A DNA stretch of 18,548 nucleotides from an uncultured Propionibacteriaceae bacterium (GTDB lineage Bacteria; Actinomycetota; Actinomycetes; Propionibacteriales; Propionibacteriaceae), in the NCBI GenBank assembly GCA_937988865.1, contig CALKHV010000092.1, positions 1 through 18,548 of the forward strand, written 5' to 3'. The stretch's first letter is position 1; each line of letters starts with the position of its first letter. The notes beneath the pieces were generated by a model. That model searched no databases. It was not told where the DNA came from and was given only the letters and a program-made list of their open reading frames with translations. Below are positions 7,889-14,949 of the stretch, one piece after another. The position numbers and the translations under genes were made by a program.

Positions 7889-9079
7889 ATGGATGTCAGT
7901 CGGCGAAGGGCGCTGGGCGGACTGCTCGGCGTGGCGGGGGCGTCCCTGGTGGGCTGTGCAGACCAGGCCGCCGCACCCGCCGCGAGCACCGGTGCCGCGT
8001 CCACGCCGACGCGGCAGACACAGACGTCCCAACCCACGTCCGCCACCACGTCGGCTTCGTCGTCGACGCCCACTCCCACGACGACGTCCCCGAGCGCAGC
8101 CCCGGCTCGCCTGACCTGGCCGCTCACCGGGGAACCTGTCGGTGACGCGTCGAAGCTCCGCCACGCGGCAGTCGGGGTGAAGGTGCCCGACACCCAGGGC
8201 GAGCACCCCCAGGTGGGTCTCGACAAGGCCGACATCGTCTTCGTCGAGATGGATGGCTACCGGGACGCGGCCGGCTACAGCAGCACCCGGCTCCTCCCGG
8301 TCTTCCACTCGCGCATGCCGGACGCGGTGGGTCCGGTGCGCTCCCTGCGTCCGGTGGACGTGCCGCTCCTCAGCCCGATGCATGCCATCGTCGGCAACAC
8401 CGGCGGGGCCGGGTGGGTGCTCAACTACGTCGAACAGGCGGACGCGTACGTCGAGGGCATGTTGTCGTACATGAACACCCGCGGCACCGGCTCGTACTCG
8501 ATCGACCCGAGGCGCGTCCGTGTGCTCGGAGGCGTGACCTACTACGACCGCGCGGTCCTGTGCCACCCGACGGTTCTCGCCAGGCAGTCCCGAACCTTCA
8601 GCACCGCCCCGCCGATGCCCTACTTCCCGTTCGCGGCCGACGCCGCCGGGGCCAGCACCGCAACGGGGTCCGCCGCAGGCACGATCCGGGTGCCGTGGAA
8701 GGGCAACGACTACGCGATGTCGTACGCCTACGACTCCGGCACCAGAACCTACCTGCGCAGCATGCCCTGGGGCAGGCACGTGCTGGCCAACGGCGTCCGG
8801 GTGGCGCCCGACAATGTGCTGGTCATCCGGGCCGGACAGACGTATCGAAAGCTCGTCAGCGGACGCGGGGCCGTGGAGCCCGTGCACGAGATCATGGACG
8901 CCCGGGGGAGCTTCTTCTACTTCAACGGTGGACGCGGCGTCACGGGCACGTGGGCGAAGACCGCGATCAACGAGAGTTTCTCCCTGACCCTCGACAGTGG
9001 TGAGCCGCTTCGGATGGCTCCGGGGCAGACCTACGTCGAACTTGTGGCAACCAGGGCGCCGGTGACGTTCAAGGCCTGA
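7889..9079 (+). CDS. DUF3048 (YerB-like) lipoprotein
   Basis: A 396-residue exported lipoprotein. The leader MDVSRRRALGGLLG carries a twin Arg and is followed by the lipobox LVGC with the acylated Cys at 23. A long low-complexity Ala/Thr/Ser/Pro linker (about 24-75) tethers the mature domain to the membrane. The DUF3048 N-terminal domain shows HAAVGVKVPD, VGLDKADIVFVEMDGY, STRLLPVFHSRMP and VGPVRSLRPVDV. The C-terminal half ends in a strand-rich domain with GRGVTGTWAK and a LDSGEPLRMAPGQTYVELV segment. B. subtilis YerB is the named relative; the biochemical role of the family is not established. An AAGAAGG Shine-Dalgarno lies about 6 nt before the ATG. It probably shares a transcript with the upstream dipeptidase gene. 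Confidence 0.9.
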   Translation: MDVSRRRALGGLLGVAGASLVGCADQAAAPAASTGAASTPTRQTQTSQPTSATTSASSSTPTPTTTSPSAAPARLTWPLTGEPVGDASKLRHAAVGVKVPDTQGEHPQVGLDKADIVFVEMDGYRDAAGYSSTRLLPVFHSRMPDAVGPVRSLRPVDVPLLSPMHAIVGNTGGAGWVLNYVEQADAYVEGMLSYMNTRGTGSYSIDPRRVRVLGGVTYYDRAVLCHPTVLARQSRTFSTAPPMPYFPFAADAAGASTATGSAAGTIRVPWKGNDYAMSYAYDSGTRTYLRSMPWGRHVLANGVRVAPDNVLVIRAGQTYRKLVSGRGAVEPVHEIMDARGSFFYFNGGRGVTGTWAKTAINESFSLTLDSGEPLRMAPGQTYVELVATRAPVTFKA

Positions 9080-9109
9080 CGAGCGGACTGGCGGGTCTGC
9101 CCGGCGGGG

Positions 9110-9115
9110 TAGGCT
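9110..9115 (+). promoter_or_regulatory. -10 element of leaderless purF
   Basis: TAGGCT followed by seven bases (GACGCCC) and GTG 9123. No clear -35. Confidence 0.6.
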
Positions 9116-9122
9116 GACGCCC

Positions 9123-10598
9123 GTGGTTCTACGCCCAGATGGACGCCTCACCAACGATCTCGACCCCCACGACCGCGGCCCCCAGGACGCGTGTGGGGTC
9201 TTCGGCGTCTACGCTCCGGGCGAAGAGGTCTCGAAACTCACCTACTACGGCCTGTATGCGCTGCAGCATCGCGGGCAGGAGTCGGCCGGCATCGCTGTCA
9301 GCGATGGCGACCGCATCATGGTGTTCAAGGACATGGGGCTCGTCAGCCAGGTCTTCGACGAGGCCACGCTGAACTCCCTCCCCGGCCACGTCGCGATCGG
9401 GCACACGCGCTATTCGACGACCGGCGCGTCCGTCTGGCACAACGCCCAGCCCACGTTCCGCGCGTCCGGTCACGGCGGCATCGCCCTGTCGCACAACGGC
9501 AACCTCACGAACACCGACGAACTCGAGGCATGGCTGGCCGAGCGCATGCCGGGCGCCGACGTGCCCCACAAGAACTCGATGGACTCGACGAGCGACACGG
9601 CCATCGTCACGGCCCTGCTCGCGACCTTCGACGACATCCCGCTCGAGCAGGCCGCCCTCAAGGTGCTGCCGCGTTTGAAGGGCGCGTTCTGCTTCACCTT
9701 CATGACCGAGAATTCCCTGCTCGCCGCGCGCGACCCGCAGGGCATCCGCCCCCTCGTCCTCGGACGCCTGCAGTCAGGCTGGGTGGTCGCCAGCGAGACT
9801 GCAGCCCTCGACATCGTGGGGGCCACCTTCGTGCGCGAGGTTGAACCCGGAGAGATGATCAGCGTCTCCGAAGCTGGGCTGCGCACCTACACGTTCGCGG
9901 AGTCGGCACCCAAGGGTTGCCTCTTCGAATACGTCTACCTGGCGCGTCCCGACACCCTGATCGCCGGTCGACGCATCCACAACGTGCGGGTGAAGGTGGG
10001 CAAGATCCTCGCCCAGGAACACCCCGCGGACGCCGACCTCGTCATCCCGGTGCCCGATTCGGGGACGCCGGCCGCCGTCGGCTACGCGGCCCAGTCGGGC
10101 ATCCAGTACGGGATGGGCCTGGTCAAGAACGCCTACGTCGGACGCACCTTCATCCAGCCCAGCCAGACGATCCGCCAGCTCGGGATTCGACTCAAGCTCA
10201 ACCCGTTGCGGGACGTCGTCGAGGGACGTCGCCTCGTGGTGGTGGACGACTCCATTGTCCGGGGCAATACCCAGCGGCAGTTGGTGAAGATGCTCCGCGA
10301 GGCCGGGGCTGCCGAGGTGCACGTGCGCATCAGCTCGCCGCCGGTGAAGTGGCCGTGCTTCTACGGCATCGACTTCGCCACCCGGGCCGAATTGATCGCT
10401 CCCGGCATGGGGGTCGACGAGATCTGCCGGTCGATCGGTGCCGACTCACTGGGTTACGTCTCGCTCGAGGGCCTCGAGAAGGCCACCCACGTGCGCCACG
10501 ACGAGTTGTGCCGTGCCTGCTTCGACGGCGTCTACCCGGTCCGGATCCCCGCCGACCGCGCCGAGCAGATGGGCCTGTCGCAACCCGAGGAGATCTGA
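9123..10598 (+). CDS. purF: Amidophosphoribosyltransferase PurF
   Basis: A 491-residue enzyme for the first committed purine step, PRPP + glutamine to 5-phosphoribosylamine. An N-terminal propeptide precedes the glutaminase nucleophile C24 in DACGVFG, so cleavage before Cys24 is expected. The Ntn-hydrolase domain has LQHRGQESAG (48-57), GHTRYST (93-99) and SHNGNL (123-128). The phosphoribosyltransferase domain has the PRPP loop VVVDDSIVRGNT (372-383). C266, C412, C463 and C466 match the spacing of the four [4Fe-4S] ligands of the Bacillus-type enzyme, so this should be the iron-sulphur form. GTG 9123 is supported by a -10 element 7 nt upstream. The TGA overlaps the next gene's ATG by one base. 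Confidence 0.97.
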   Translation: MVLRPDGRLTNDLDPHDRGPQDACGVFGVYAPGEEVSKLTYYGLYALQHRGQESAGIAVSDGDRIMVFKDMGLVSQVFDEATLNSLPGHVAIGHTRYSTTGASVWHNAQPTFRASGHGGIALSHNGNLTNTDELEAWLAERMPGADVPHKNSMDSTSDTAIVTALLATFDDIPLEQAALKVLPRLKGAFCFTFMTENSLLAARDPQGIRPLVLGRLQSGWVVASETAALDIVGATFVREVEPGEMISVSEAGLRTYTFAESAPKGCLFEYVYLARPDTLIAGRRIHNVRVKVGKILAQEHPADADLVIPVPDSGTPAAVGYAAQSGIQYGMGLVKNAYVGRTFIQPSQTIRQLGIRLKLNPLRDVVEGRRLVVVDDSIVRGNTQRQLVKMLREAGAAEVHVRISSPPVKWPCFYGIDFATRAELIAPGMGVDEICRSIGADSLGYVSLEGLEKATHVRHDELCRACFDGVYPVRIPADRAEQMGLSQPEEI

Positions 10599-11260
10599 TG
10601 CCGGACGCCCGACAGCGCGCCTTCTTCGACCGGGCGGTCGTTCGGCTCGTCATCTGTCTCGGCGTCGGGATCGCAGTCGGCATCGCCACAGCGACAGCCT
10701 GGGCGGGCGTCCTCGGTGCGGTGCTCGGGTGGGTGGTCGCCGCCTTCTCGTTCGTGGGGTGGACGCTCCTGCAGACGTGGCCGATGTCACCGGACGAGAC
10801 GTCCGAGCACGCGACGAGCGAGGATGCCGGACGCGTCGTCGCCGACCTCTTGCTGGTCGTCGCCGCCGTCGCGAGCCTCGTGGGCGTGGGCTTTCTCCTG
10901 TTCGCGGGCCAGCAGGCCAATCAGGCCGCCGAGGCGGTTCTCGGGGTGGCCAGCGTCGTGGCGTCCTGGTCGCTGGTGCACACCCTGTTCGCACTGCGGT
11001 ACGCCCGACTGTTCTACATCGATGACGACGACGGCGGCATCGACTTCAACAACGACGACCACGGGCAGCCCGCCTACTCCGACTTCCTCTACGTCGCCTT
11101 CACGATCGGCATGACCTATCAGGTCAGCGACACGGTCTTCACGCGTCCCGACTTCCGGCAGGTCGCGCTTCGGCAGGCGCTGCTCGCCTACCTCTTCGGG
11201 TCGGTGATCCTGGCCTGCACGATCAACCTGGTGGTCCAGCTCGCCAGCTCGGGGAGCTGA
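10598..11260 (+). CDS. DUF1345 family membrane protein
   Basis: A 220-residue polytopic membrane protein whose ATG overlaps the purF stop by one base, indicating translational coupling. Hydrophobic segments lie at about 14-33, 35-56, 79-104, 111-135 and 192-215. The family hallmark is the conserved stretch YSDFLYVAFTIGMTYQVSDT (160-179), preceded by an acidic loop with DDDDGG and NNDD (142-154). The function of DUF1345 proteins is unknown and no purine link is established; the coupling to purF is a positional observation only. The same frame stays open upstream inside purF, but that part is shadow coding. Confidence 0.88.
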   Translation: MPDARQRAFFDRAVVRLVICLGVGIAVGIATATAWAGVLGAVLGWVVAAFSFVGWTLLQTWPMSPDETSEHATSEDAGRVVADLLLVVAAVASLVGVGFLLFAGQQANQAAEAVLGVASVVASWSLVHTLFALRYARLFYIDDDDGGIDFNNDDHGQPAYSDFLYVAFTIGMTYQVSDTVFTRPDFRQVALRQALLAYLFGSVILACTINLVVQLASSGS

Positions 11261-11265
11261 CTCGA

Positions 11266-11271
11266 TAGGCT
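11266..11271 (+). promoter_or_regulatory. -10 element upstream of purM
   Basis: TAGGCT with initiation expected near 11278, giving a leader of about 22 nt. Unlike purL and purF, purM is therefore leadered. Confidence 0.5.
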
Positions 11272-11288
11272 CACGGTGCGTCCATTTC

Positions 11289-11294
11289 AGGAGG
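11289..11294 (+). promoter_or_regulatory. Shine-Dalgarno of purM
   Basis: A perfect AGGAGG five bases before ATG 11300. It decides the start against the in-frame GTG at 11276, which would put the Shine-Dalgarno inside the coding region. Confidence 0.85.
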
Positions 11295-11299
11295 AAGCC

Positions 11300-12349
11300 A
11301 TGTCCCAGTCCGCGTACGCCAAGGCCGGCGTCGACATCGAGGCGGGGGACCGTGCCGTCGAACTGATGAAGGCGCACGTCGCGCGCACTCGGCGTCCGGA
11401 AGTGCTGGGCGGGCTCGGCGGCTTCGCAGGCTTCTTCGACGCCTCGGCGCTCAAGGACTTCGCCCACCCGGTGCTCGCCACCTCGACCGATGGCGTGGGT
11501 ACCAAGGTGGCGATCGCCCAGGCCATGGACGTCCACGACACCGTGGGGTTCGACCTGGTCGGCATGCTCGTGGACGACCTCGTCGTCTGCGGGGCCGAGC
11601 CCCTCTTCCTCACCGACTACATCGCCTGCGGGAGCGTCGTCCCGGAGCGGATCGCGTCCATCGTCAAGGGCATCGCGGCCGCGTGCGAGCAGGCGGGATG
11701 CGCCCTCCTGGGGGGCGAGACCGCCGAACACCCCGGGCTGCTGGCACCTGACGAGTACGACATGGCCGGAGCGACCACGGGGGTGGTCGAGCGCGACGAC
11801 ATCCTCGGGGCCGAGCGCATCCGTCCCGGTGACGCGGTCCTCGCGCTGGCGTCCTCCGGCCTTCACTCCAACGGTTACTCCCTCGTGCGCCACGTGCTGC
11901 TCAACCAGGCGGGGTGGGCGCTTGACCGGGACGTCCCCGAACTCGGACGCCGGCTCGGCGAGGAGCTGCTCGAGCCGACCCGGGTCTACGCCCTCGACGT
12001 GCTCGCGATGATCCGGGCCACCGAGGTGCACGCGATGAGCCACATCACCGGCGGGGGCCTGGCCAACAACCTCGTCCGCGTCTTCCCGCCCGGCCTGTCG
12101 GCCACGATCGACCGCGCCACGTGGACGCCCCCGCCGATCTTCTCGCTCGTCCAGGGGGTGGGCGACGTGTCCCGGGCCGACATCGAGGCGACGCTCAACA
12201 TGGGGGTCGGCATGGTCGCGGTCCTGCCGGCAAACAGCGTTGTGGCAGCTCAATCGGTGCTCACTGAACGAGGCATCGCGTCCTGGGTCTGCGGTGAGGT
12301 GACGGCCGCAGCGGGCGAGGCCCGGGTCGAGCTCGTCGGCCACCACTGA
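11300..12349 (+). CDS. purM: Phosphoribosylformylglycinamidine cyclo-ligase PurM (AIR synthetase)
   Basis: A 349-residue AIR synthetase, the usual length. It uses ATP to cyclise FGAM to aminoimidazole ribonucleotide, the step after PurL. Visible motifs are YAKAGVDIEAGD (6-17), STDGVGTK (62-69), MLVDDLVVCGAEPLFLTDY (89-107) and LLGGETAEHPG (136-146). EYDMAGATTGVV follows, and the C-terminal domain contains HITGGGL and MGVGMV. The start follows a perfect AGGAGG. DUF3073 follows about 120 nt later on its own promoter. This purM-DUF3073 neighbourhood is common in Actinobacteria. Confidence 0.97.
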   Translation: MSQSAYAKAGVDIEAGDRAVELMKAHVARTRRPEVLGGLGGFAGFFDASALKDFAHPVLATSTDGVGTKVAIAQAMDVHDTVGFDLVGMLVDDLVVCGAEPLFLTDYIACGSVVPERIASIVKGIAAACEQAGCALLGGETAEHPGLLAPDEYDMAGATTGVVERDDILGAERIRPGDAVLALASSGLHSNGYSLVRHVLLNQAGWALDRDVPELGRRLGEELLEPTRVYALDVLAMIRATEVHAMSHITGGGLANNLVRVFPPGLSATIDRATWTPPPIFSLVQGVGDVSRADIEATLNMGVGMVAVLPANSVVAAQSVLTERGIASWVCGEVTAAAGEARVELVGHH

Positions 12350-12376
12350 GGCACACGTTCGCAATCGGCGCATCTT

Positions 12377-12405
12377 TTGGCGTGGGGTCGGCGAACTAGT
12401 AGCCT
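12377..12405 (+). promoter_or_regulatory. Promoter of the DUF3073 gene
   Basis: TTGGCG (12377-12382), a 17-bp spacer and TAGCCT (12400-12405). Initiation near 12412 would give a leader of about 60 nt that contains the 10-bp palindrome TGCCGCGGCA (12427-12436) and a GAGGGGG Shine-Dalgarno. Confidence 0.6.
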
Positions 12406-12471
12406 GTACGCACGAGTTGAACACACTGCCGCGGCATGACCGCGAGGACAAAAGCGAGGGGGTCGACCCAT

Positions 12472-12729
12472 ATGGGGCGCGGCCGTGCAAAGGCGAAGCA
12501 GACAAAGGTGGCCCGCGATCTCAAGTATCGCCCGGTGTCCACGGACTTCGCCTCGTTGGAACGAGAGCTACGCGGGACGTCGGAGGTCGACATCGCCGAC
12601 ATCCCCGACGCGTACGCAGACCTCGCGGCGCAGTACGTCGTGGACGACGATGACTTCATCGTCGAGGATGACGACGACGACGAGTTCGACGATGATGACG
12701 ACGACGAGGGTCCGCGTCCGCCTGTGTGA
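12472..12729 (+). CDS. DUF3073 family protein
   Basis: An 85-residue protein with the strongly conserved actinobacterial N-terminus MGRGRAKAKQTKVARDLKY. This basic, probably nucleic-acid-facing segment is followed by a neutral middle (20-57) and a nearly pure acidic tail from about 58 to 79, with only a few non-Asp/Glu residues. The bipolar charge suggests binding to nucleic acid or ribosomes with an autoinhibitory or chaperone-like tail, but that is inference; the family has no established function. ATG 12472 is chosen over the in-frame ATG 12436 because GAGGGGG (12456-12462) precedes it and because the conserved family N-terminus begins there. It follows purM, its usual neighbour. Confidence 0.92.
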   Translation: MGRGRAKAKQTKVARDLKYRPVSTDFASLERELRGTSEVDIADIPDAYADLAAQYVVDDDDFIVEDDDDDEFDDDDDDEGPRPPV

Positions 12730-12756
12730 CTGACCGGGTCCGCGCCACCGTGTCAG

Positions 12757-12762
12757 TAGTCT
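12757..12762 (+). promoter_or_regulatory. -10 element of leaderless hydrolase gene
   Basis: TAGTCT followed by six bases, GGACGC, and ATG 12769. The same GGACGC spacer occurs before the PEPCK start. Confidence 0.6.
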
Positions 12763-12768
12763 GGACGC

Positions 12769-13722
12769 ATGGAGTGGACGCCTGATCGCCTGTTGCCCGG
12801 ATACGAGTGCTACAGCTTCGAGATCCCGCTGGCCGTCACCGCCATCGGCGAACCCGACGATCCGCTGACGTCCACGATCATCCGGCGCAACCCGACGACG
12901 TCGAGGCGCGCCGTGATGTACCTGCACGGCTGGAACGACTACTTCTTCCAGACGCACCTGGCCGATTTCTTCGCCGCGCGCGGCTTCGACTTCTACGCGG
13001 TGGAGTTGCGGCGCTACGGACGCAACCTCCGCGAGGGCCTCCTCGGCGGCTACATCACCGACCTCGACGAGTACTCACATGAACTCGACGTGGCCTACGA
13101 CATCATCGCTGCCGACCACGACGAGGTGACCCTGATGGGCCACTCGACGGGTGGACTCGTCGGGGCCTTGTGGGCCGATGGACGCGCGGGCGACCTCAGC
13201 GGTGTCATCCTCAATTCGCCGTGGCTCGACCTGCAGGGATCACCCCTCCTGCGAACGGTCACCACGCCCATCATCTCGAGGCTCTCCGACTCCTACCCCA
13301 CGACCGTCATCCCGTTGCCTGACAACGGCTTCTACCAGCGGACGATCTCGGCCAGCGAGGACGGTGAGTGGACCTACGACGTGTCACTCAAGCGGAACCC
13401 GTCGTTCGTCATCCGCATGGGCTGGCTGAAGGCGATCCTGCACGGCCACGGACGCGTCGCGGCGGGCCTGTCGATCGACACGCCCGTGCTCGTGCTCAGC
13501 AGCGTCCGCAGCGACTTCCGGCGACGCTGGAACCCCGCCTTGATGAGCGCCGACACCGTGCTCGACGTTGACAAGATCGCCCATGCGGCCGTCGGGCTGG
13601 GGCACCACGTGACCATGGTGCGCATCGAGGATGGCCTGCACGACCTGGTGTTGTCGCGTCCCGACGTGCGTCAGGTCGTCTTCGACGAGATGGGACGCTG
13701 GCTCGGCGCCTATGTCGAGTAG
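12769..13722 (+). CDS. Alpha/beta hydrolase (serine aminopeptidase S33 / lysophospholipase-like)
   Basis: A 317-residue alpha/beta hydrolase. An oxyanion-hole motif YLHGWNDYF (51-59) is followed by the nucleophile elbow LMGHSTGGL (122-130) with Ser126. An acidic residue of the triad probably lies in TVLDVDKIA (263-271), and His291 in DGLHDLVLS (288-296) is the likely catalytic His. There is no signal peptide or membrane segment, so it should act in the cytoplasm on ester or acyl substrates; the substrate is unknown. The start lies six bases after a -10 element. It is the last + strand gene before a convergent block and ends 16 nt before a strong bidirectional hairpin. Confidence 0.88.
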   Translation: MEWTPDRLLPGYECYSFEIPLAVTAIGEPDDPLTSTIIRRNPTTSRRAVMYLHGWNDYFFQTHLADFFAARGFDFYAVELRRYGRNLREGLLGGYITDLDEYSHELDVAYDIIAADHDEVTLMGHSTGGLVGALWADGRAGDLSGVILNSPWLDLQGSPLLRTVTTPIISRLSDSYPTTVIPLPDNGFYQRTISASEDGEWTYDVSLKRNPSFVIRMGWLKAILHGHGRVAAGLSIDTPVLVLSSVRSDFRRRWNPALMSADTVLDVDKIAHAAVGLGHHVTMVRIEDGLHDLVLSRPDVRQVVFDEMGRWLGAYVE

Positions 13723-13738
13723 TGCCGGAACATGCGAG

Positions 13739-13763
13739 AACCCCGGGTCGGTGACCCGGGGTT
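13739..13763. terminator. Bidirectional hairpin terminator
   Basis: A perfect 11-bp inverted repeat, AACCCCGGGTC (13739-13749) and GACCCGGGGTT (13753-13763), with a GGT loop. It lies between the hydrolase stop at 13722 and the 3' end of tRNA-Phe at 13771, two convergent units, and probably ends both. Confidence 0.82.
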
Positions 13764-13770
13764 CATGCGG

Positions 13771-13844
13771 TGGCCAGGGCCGGGATCGAACCGGCGACCT
13801 TTCACTTTTCAGGCGAACGCTACTACCAGCTGAGCTACCTGGCC
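13771..13844 (-). tRNA. tRNA-Phe (GAA)
   Basis: The - strand folds as a cloverleaf. The acceptor GGCCAGG pairs with CCTGGCC, with discriminator A. The anticodon stem TTCGC/GTGAA carries one G-U pair around the loop CTGAAAA, which has anticodon GAA. The T-arm is GCCGG-TTCGATC-CCGGC. CCA is not encoded. The D-arm is irregular: GCTC is followed by AGCTGGTAGTAGC, so one extra U must bulge or only three D-stem pairs form. The total is 74 nt. Confidence 0.95.
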
Positions 13845-13856
13845 AGAAACAACAAG

Positions 13857-13930
13857 CGACCCCGACGGGACTCGAACCCGCGACCTCCGCCGTGACAGGG
13901 CGGCGCGCTAACCAACTGCGCTACGGGGCC
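13857..13930 (-). tRNA. tRNA-Asp (GTC)
   Basis: On the - strand the acceptor GGCCCCG pairs with CGGGGTC, with discriminator G. The D-stem is GCGC/GCGC. The anticodon stem CCGCC/GGCGG surrounds CTGTCAC with anticodon GTC. The T-arm is GCGGG-TTCGAGT-CCCGT. CCA is not encoded. It lies 12 nt upstream of tRNA-Phe in the transcription direction, so the two are one transcript. Confidence 0.97.
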
Positions 13931-14000
13931 TTGCGGCCCCCGGAACTCCTTGCCAGATGCGGCTTCGGGACTCCGGGCGCTGCCTTGCGGCAGCTTGGAA

Positions 14001-14030
14001 ACTATAGCGTGGCCGGCGCCTCGATGTGAA
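14001..14030 (-). promoter_or_regulatory. Promoter of the tRNA-Asp/tRNA-Phe operon
   Basis: Reading the - strand: TTCACA (14025-14030), an 18-bp spacer, then TATAGT (14001-14006). This is the most consensus-like promoter in the window, as expected for stable RNA. It begins inside the 132-nt gap after the TetR-like gene; the rest of that gap (13931-14000) is tRNA leader with no other recognisable feature. Confidence 0.75.
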
Positions 14031-14062
14031 ATCGCAGAATGCGGGACGCGGCGTCCACGATC

Positions 14063-14863
14063 TCAGTCGCCGTCGGTGCTCGTCCACGACGAGGCAGCCC
14101 GATCGACCCAGTCGGCCGTCGACAGGCCCGAGCGGTCGAAGTCGACCACCCCGCAGAGGAACGCGAGCGTGACGTCCGTGTACACGTTGGCGCTCGCCCA
14201 CAACGTGTCGTGGAATCGCTCGGGATCGATGCGTCGGCGCAGCAGCACCCCGTCGAGGATGGCCTGCAGCGCCATCTGGATCCGCTCGTCGGTCCACCCG
14301 GGCCGAAGTGCGGCGCCCGTGTCAGCCAGGGCGCGCTGGATGAACAACACCCACATGTCCTGGTCGGCGCGGGCCGCCTCGATGACCGGGGCAGCAACCT
14401 CCGGGTGATGCCCCAGCAGGGGTGCGACGTGGGCCAGCAGCCACGTCCTCGGATGCTCGGACAGCTCGATCTCGATGGCGTCCGTGACGATGCGGAGGCG
14501 TTCGCAGACCGTCCCTGAGCCGTTCCACGCCGAGTCGAGCGCGGCGAAGGTCTGCGGGGCGGACTCGCCGCCCACGTCCCGGTACAGAAGGGCGTGAACG
14601 ATCGCGTCCGACACGAAGTCATCCTTGACCGGCCAACGGTTGCGGAACGCCTTCCGGGACGCGGTGTCGTCCCTCTCGCTGGCCGCGCGAAGGACGTCCT
14701 CGGTACGCATCCACTCCAGCGCCGCCGGGAAGTGCAGGGCCCGGAGGCGGGCGGGAATGTCGGTGCCCGGTTCGGCCAGGGCGGCATCGATGAGCGACGC
14801 GGCTGCGCTGAGAAACTTCTCGGCGGTCGCGTCCGATCGCGACGGAGCGGGCCTGGGGCTCAT
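14063..14863 (-). CDS. TetR-like transcriptional regulator
   Basis: A 266-residue protein with TetR-family architecture. An N-terminal helix carries AEKFLSAAASLIDAAL (14-29). A divergent helix-turn-helix follows, in which RTEDVLRAASERDDTASRKA (53-72) is followed by FRNRWPVKDDFVSDAIVHAL (73-92), equivalent to the recognition helix and the YxxFxxKxxL-type segment. The long all-helical remainder (about 100-266) would be the ligand-binding and dimerisation domain. The match is structural rather than close, so I call it TetR-like. ATG 14863 has AAGGG five bases upstream. A roughly 65-nt leader runs back to a TAGGCT -10 and contains two inverted repeats that could be its own operators. Candidate targets are itself and the divergent small RNA. 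Confidence 0.75.
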   Translation of the reverse strand: MSPRPAPSRSDATAEKFLSAAASLIDAALAEPGTDIPARLRALHFPAALEWMRTEDVLRAASERDDTASRKAFRNRWPVKDDFVSDAIVHALLYRDVGGESAPQTFAALDSAWNGSGTVCERLRIVTDAIEIELSEHPRTWLLAHVAPLLGHHPEVAAPVIEAARADQDMWVLFIQRALADTGAALRPGWTDERIQMALQAILDGVLLRRRIDPERFHDTLWASANVYTDVTLAFLCGVVDFDRSGLSTADWVDRAASSWTSTDGD

Positions 14864-14887
14864 CGTTTCCCTTCGGAAGAAAGGTGA

Positions 14888-14904
14888 GGGCCATTGATTG
14901 GCCC
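14888..14904. repeat. Inverted repeat in the regulator leader (possible operator or hairpin)
   Basis: GGGCCA (14888-14893), spacer TTGAT, TGGCCC (14899-14904). It shares the half-site GCCA...TGGC with the second palindrome 4 nt away. In the TetR-like transcript it can also form a 5' UTR hairpin. Confidence 0.6.
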
Positions 14905-14908
14905 CCTA

Positions 14909-14922
14909 CGCCACTTGTGGCG
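14909..14922. promoter_or_regulatory. Palindrome, candidate TetR operator
   Basis: CGCCAC-TT-GTGGCG, 6-bp perfect arms. It overlaps the candidate -35 (14915-14920) of the + strand small RNA promoter and sits just downstream of the expected start of the TetR-like transcript (about 14927). Binding here could repress both directions. The position is seen; regulator identity is inferred. Confidence 0.5.
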
Positions 14923-14943
14923 CACCGCTCGAAAGCCTAGCCT
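14915..14943 (+). promoter_or_regulatory. Promoter of the candidate small RNA
   Basis: TTGTGG (14915-14920), a 17-bp spacer and TAGCCT (14938-14943) on the + strand. Initiation is expected near 14950, two bases before the first hairpin of the RNA. Confidence 0.5.
14934..14939 (-). promoter_or_regulatory. -10 element of the TetR-like gene
   Basis: TAGGCT on the - strand. It overlaps the + strand TAGCCT (14938-14943) by two bases, so the two opposed promoters share DNA. No good -35 is seen. Confidence 0.45.
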
Positions 14944-14949
14944 TGTCGT

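Noticed and set aside
5525..9154. A 1209-residue open frame on the - strand across purL, the dipeptidase and the DUF3048 gene
   Set aside because: It is antisense to three well-supported genes, rich in Arg/Gly/His/Val, and shows no domain. Long antisense frames are expected in high-GC DNA.
9917..10597. Upstream extension of the DUF1345 frame within purF
   Set aside because: Arg/Pro-rich out-of-frame translation of purF. The real start is ATG 10598, which overlaps the purF stop.
10787..12505. A 572-residue - strand open frame across the DUF1345 and purM genes
   Set aside because: Antisense shadow of two recognised genes, with no recognisable domain.
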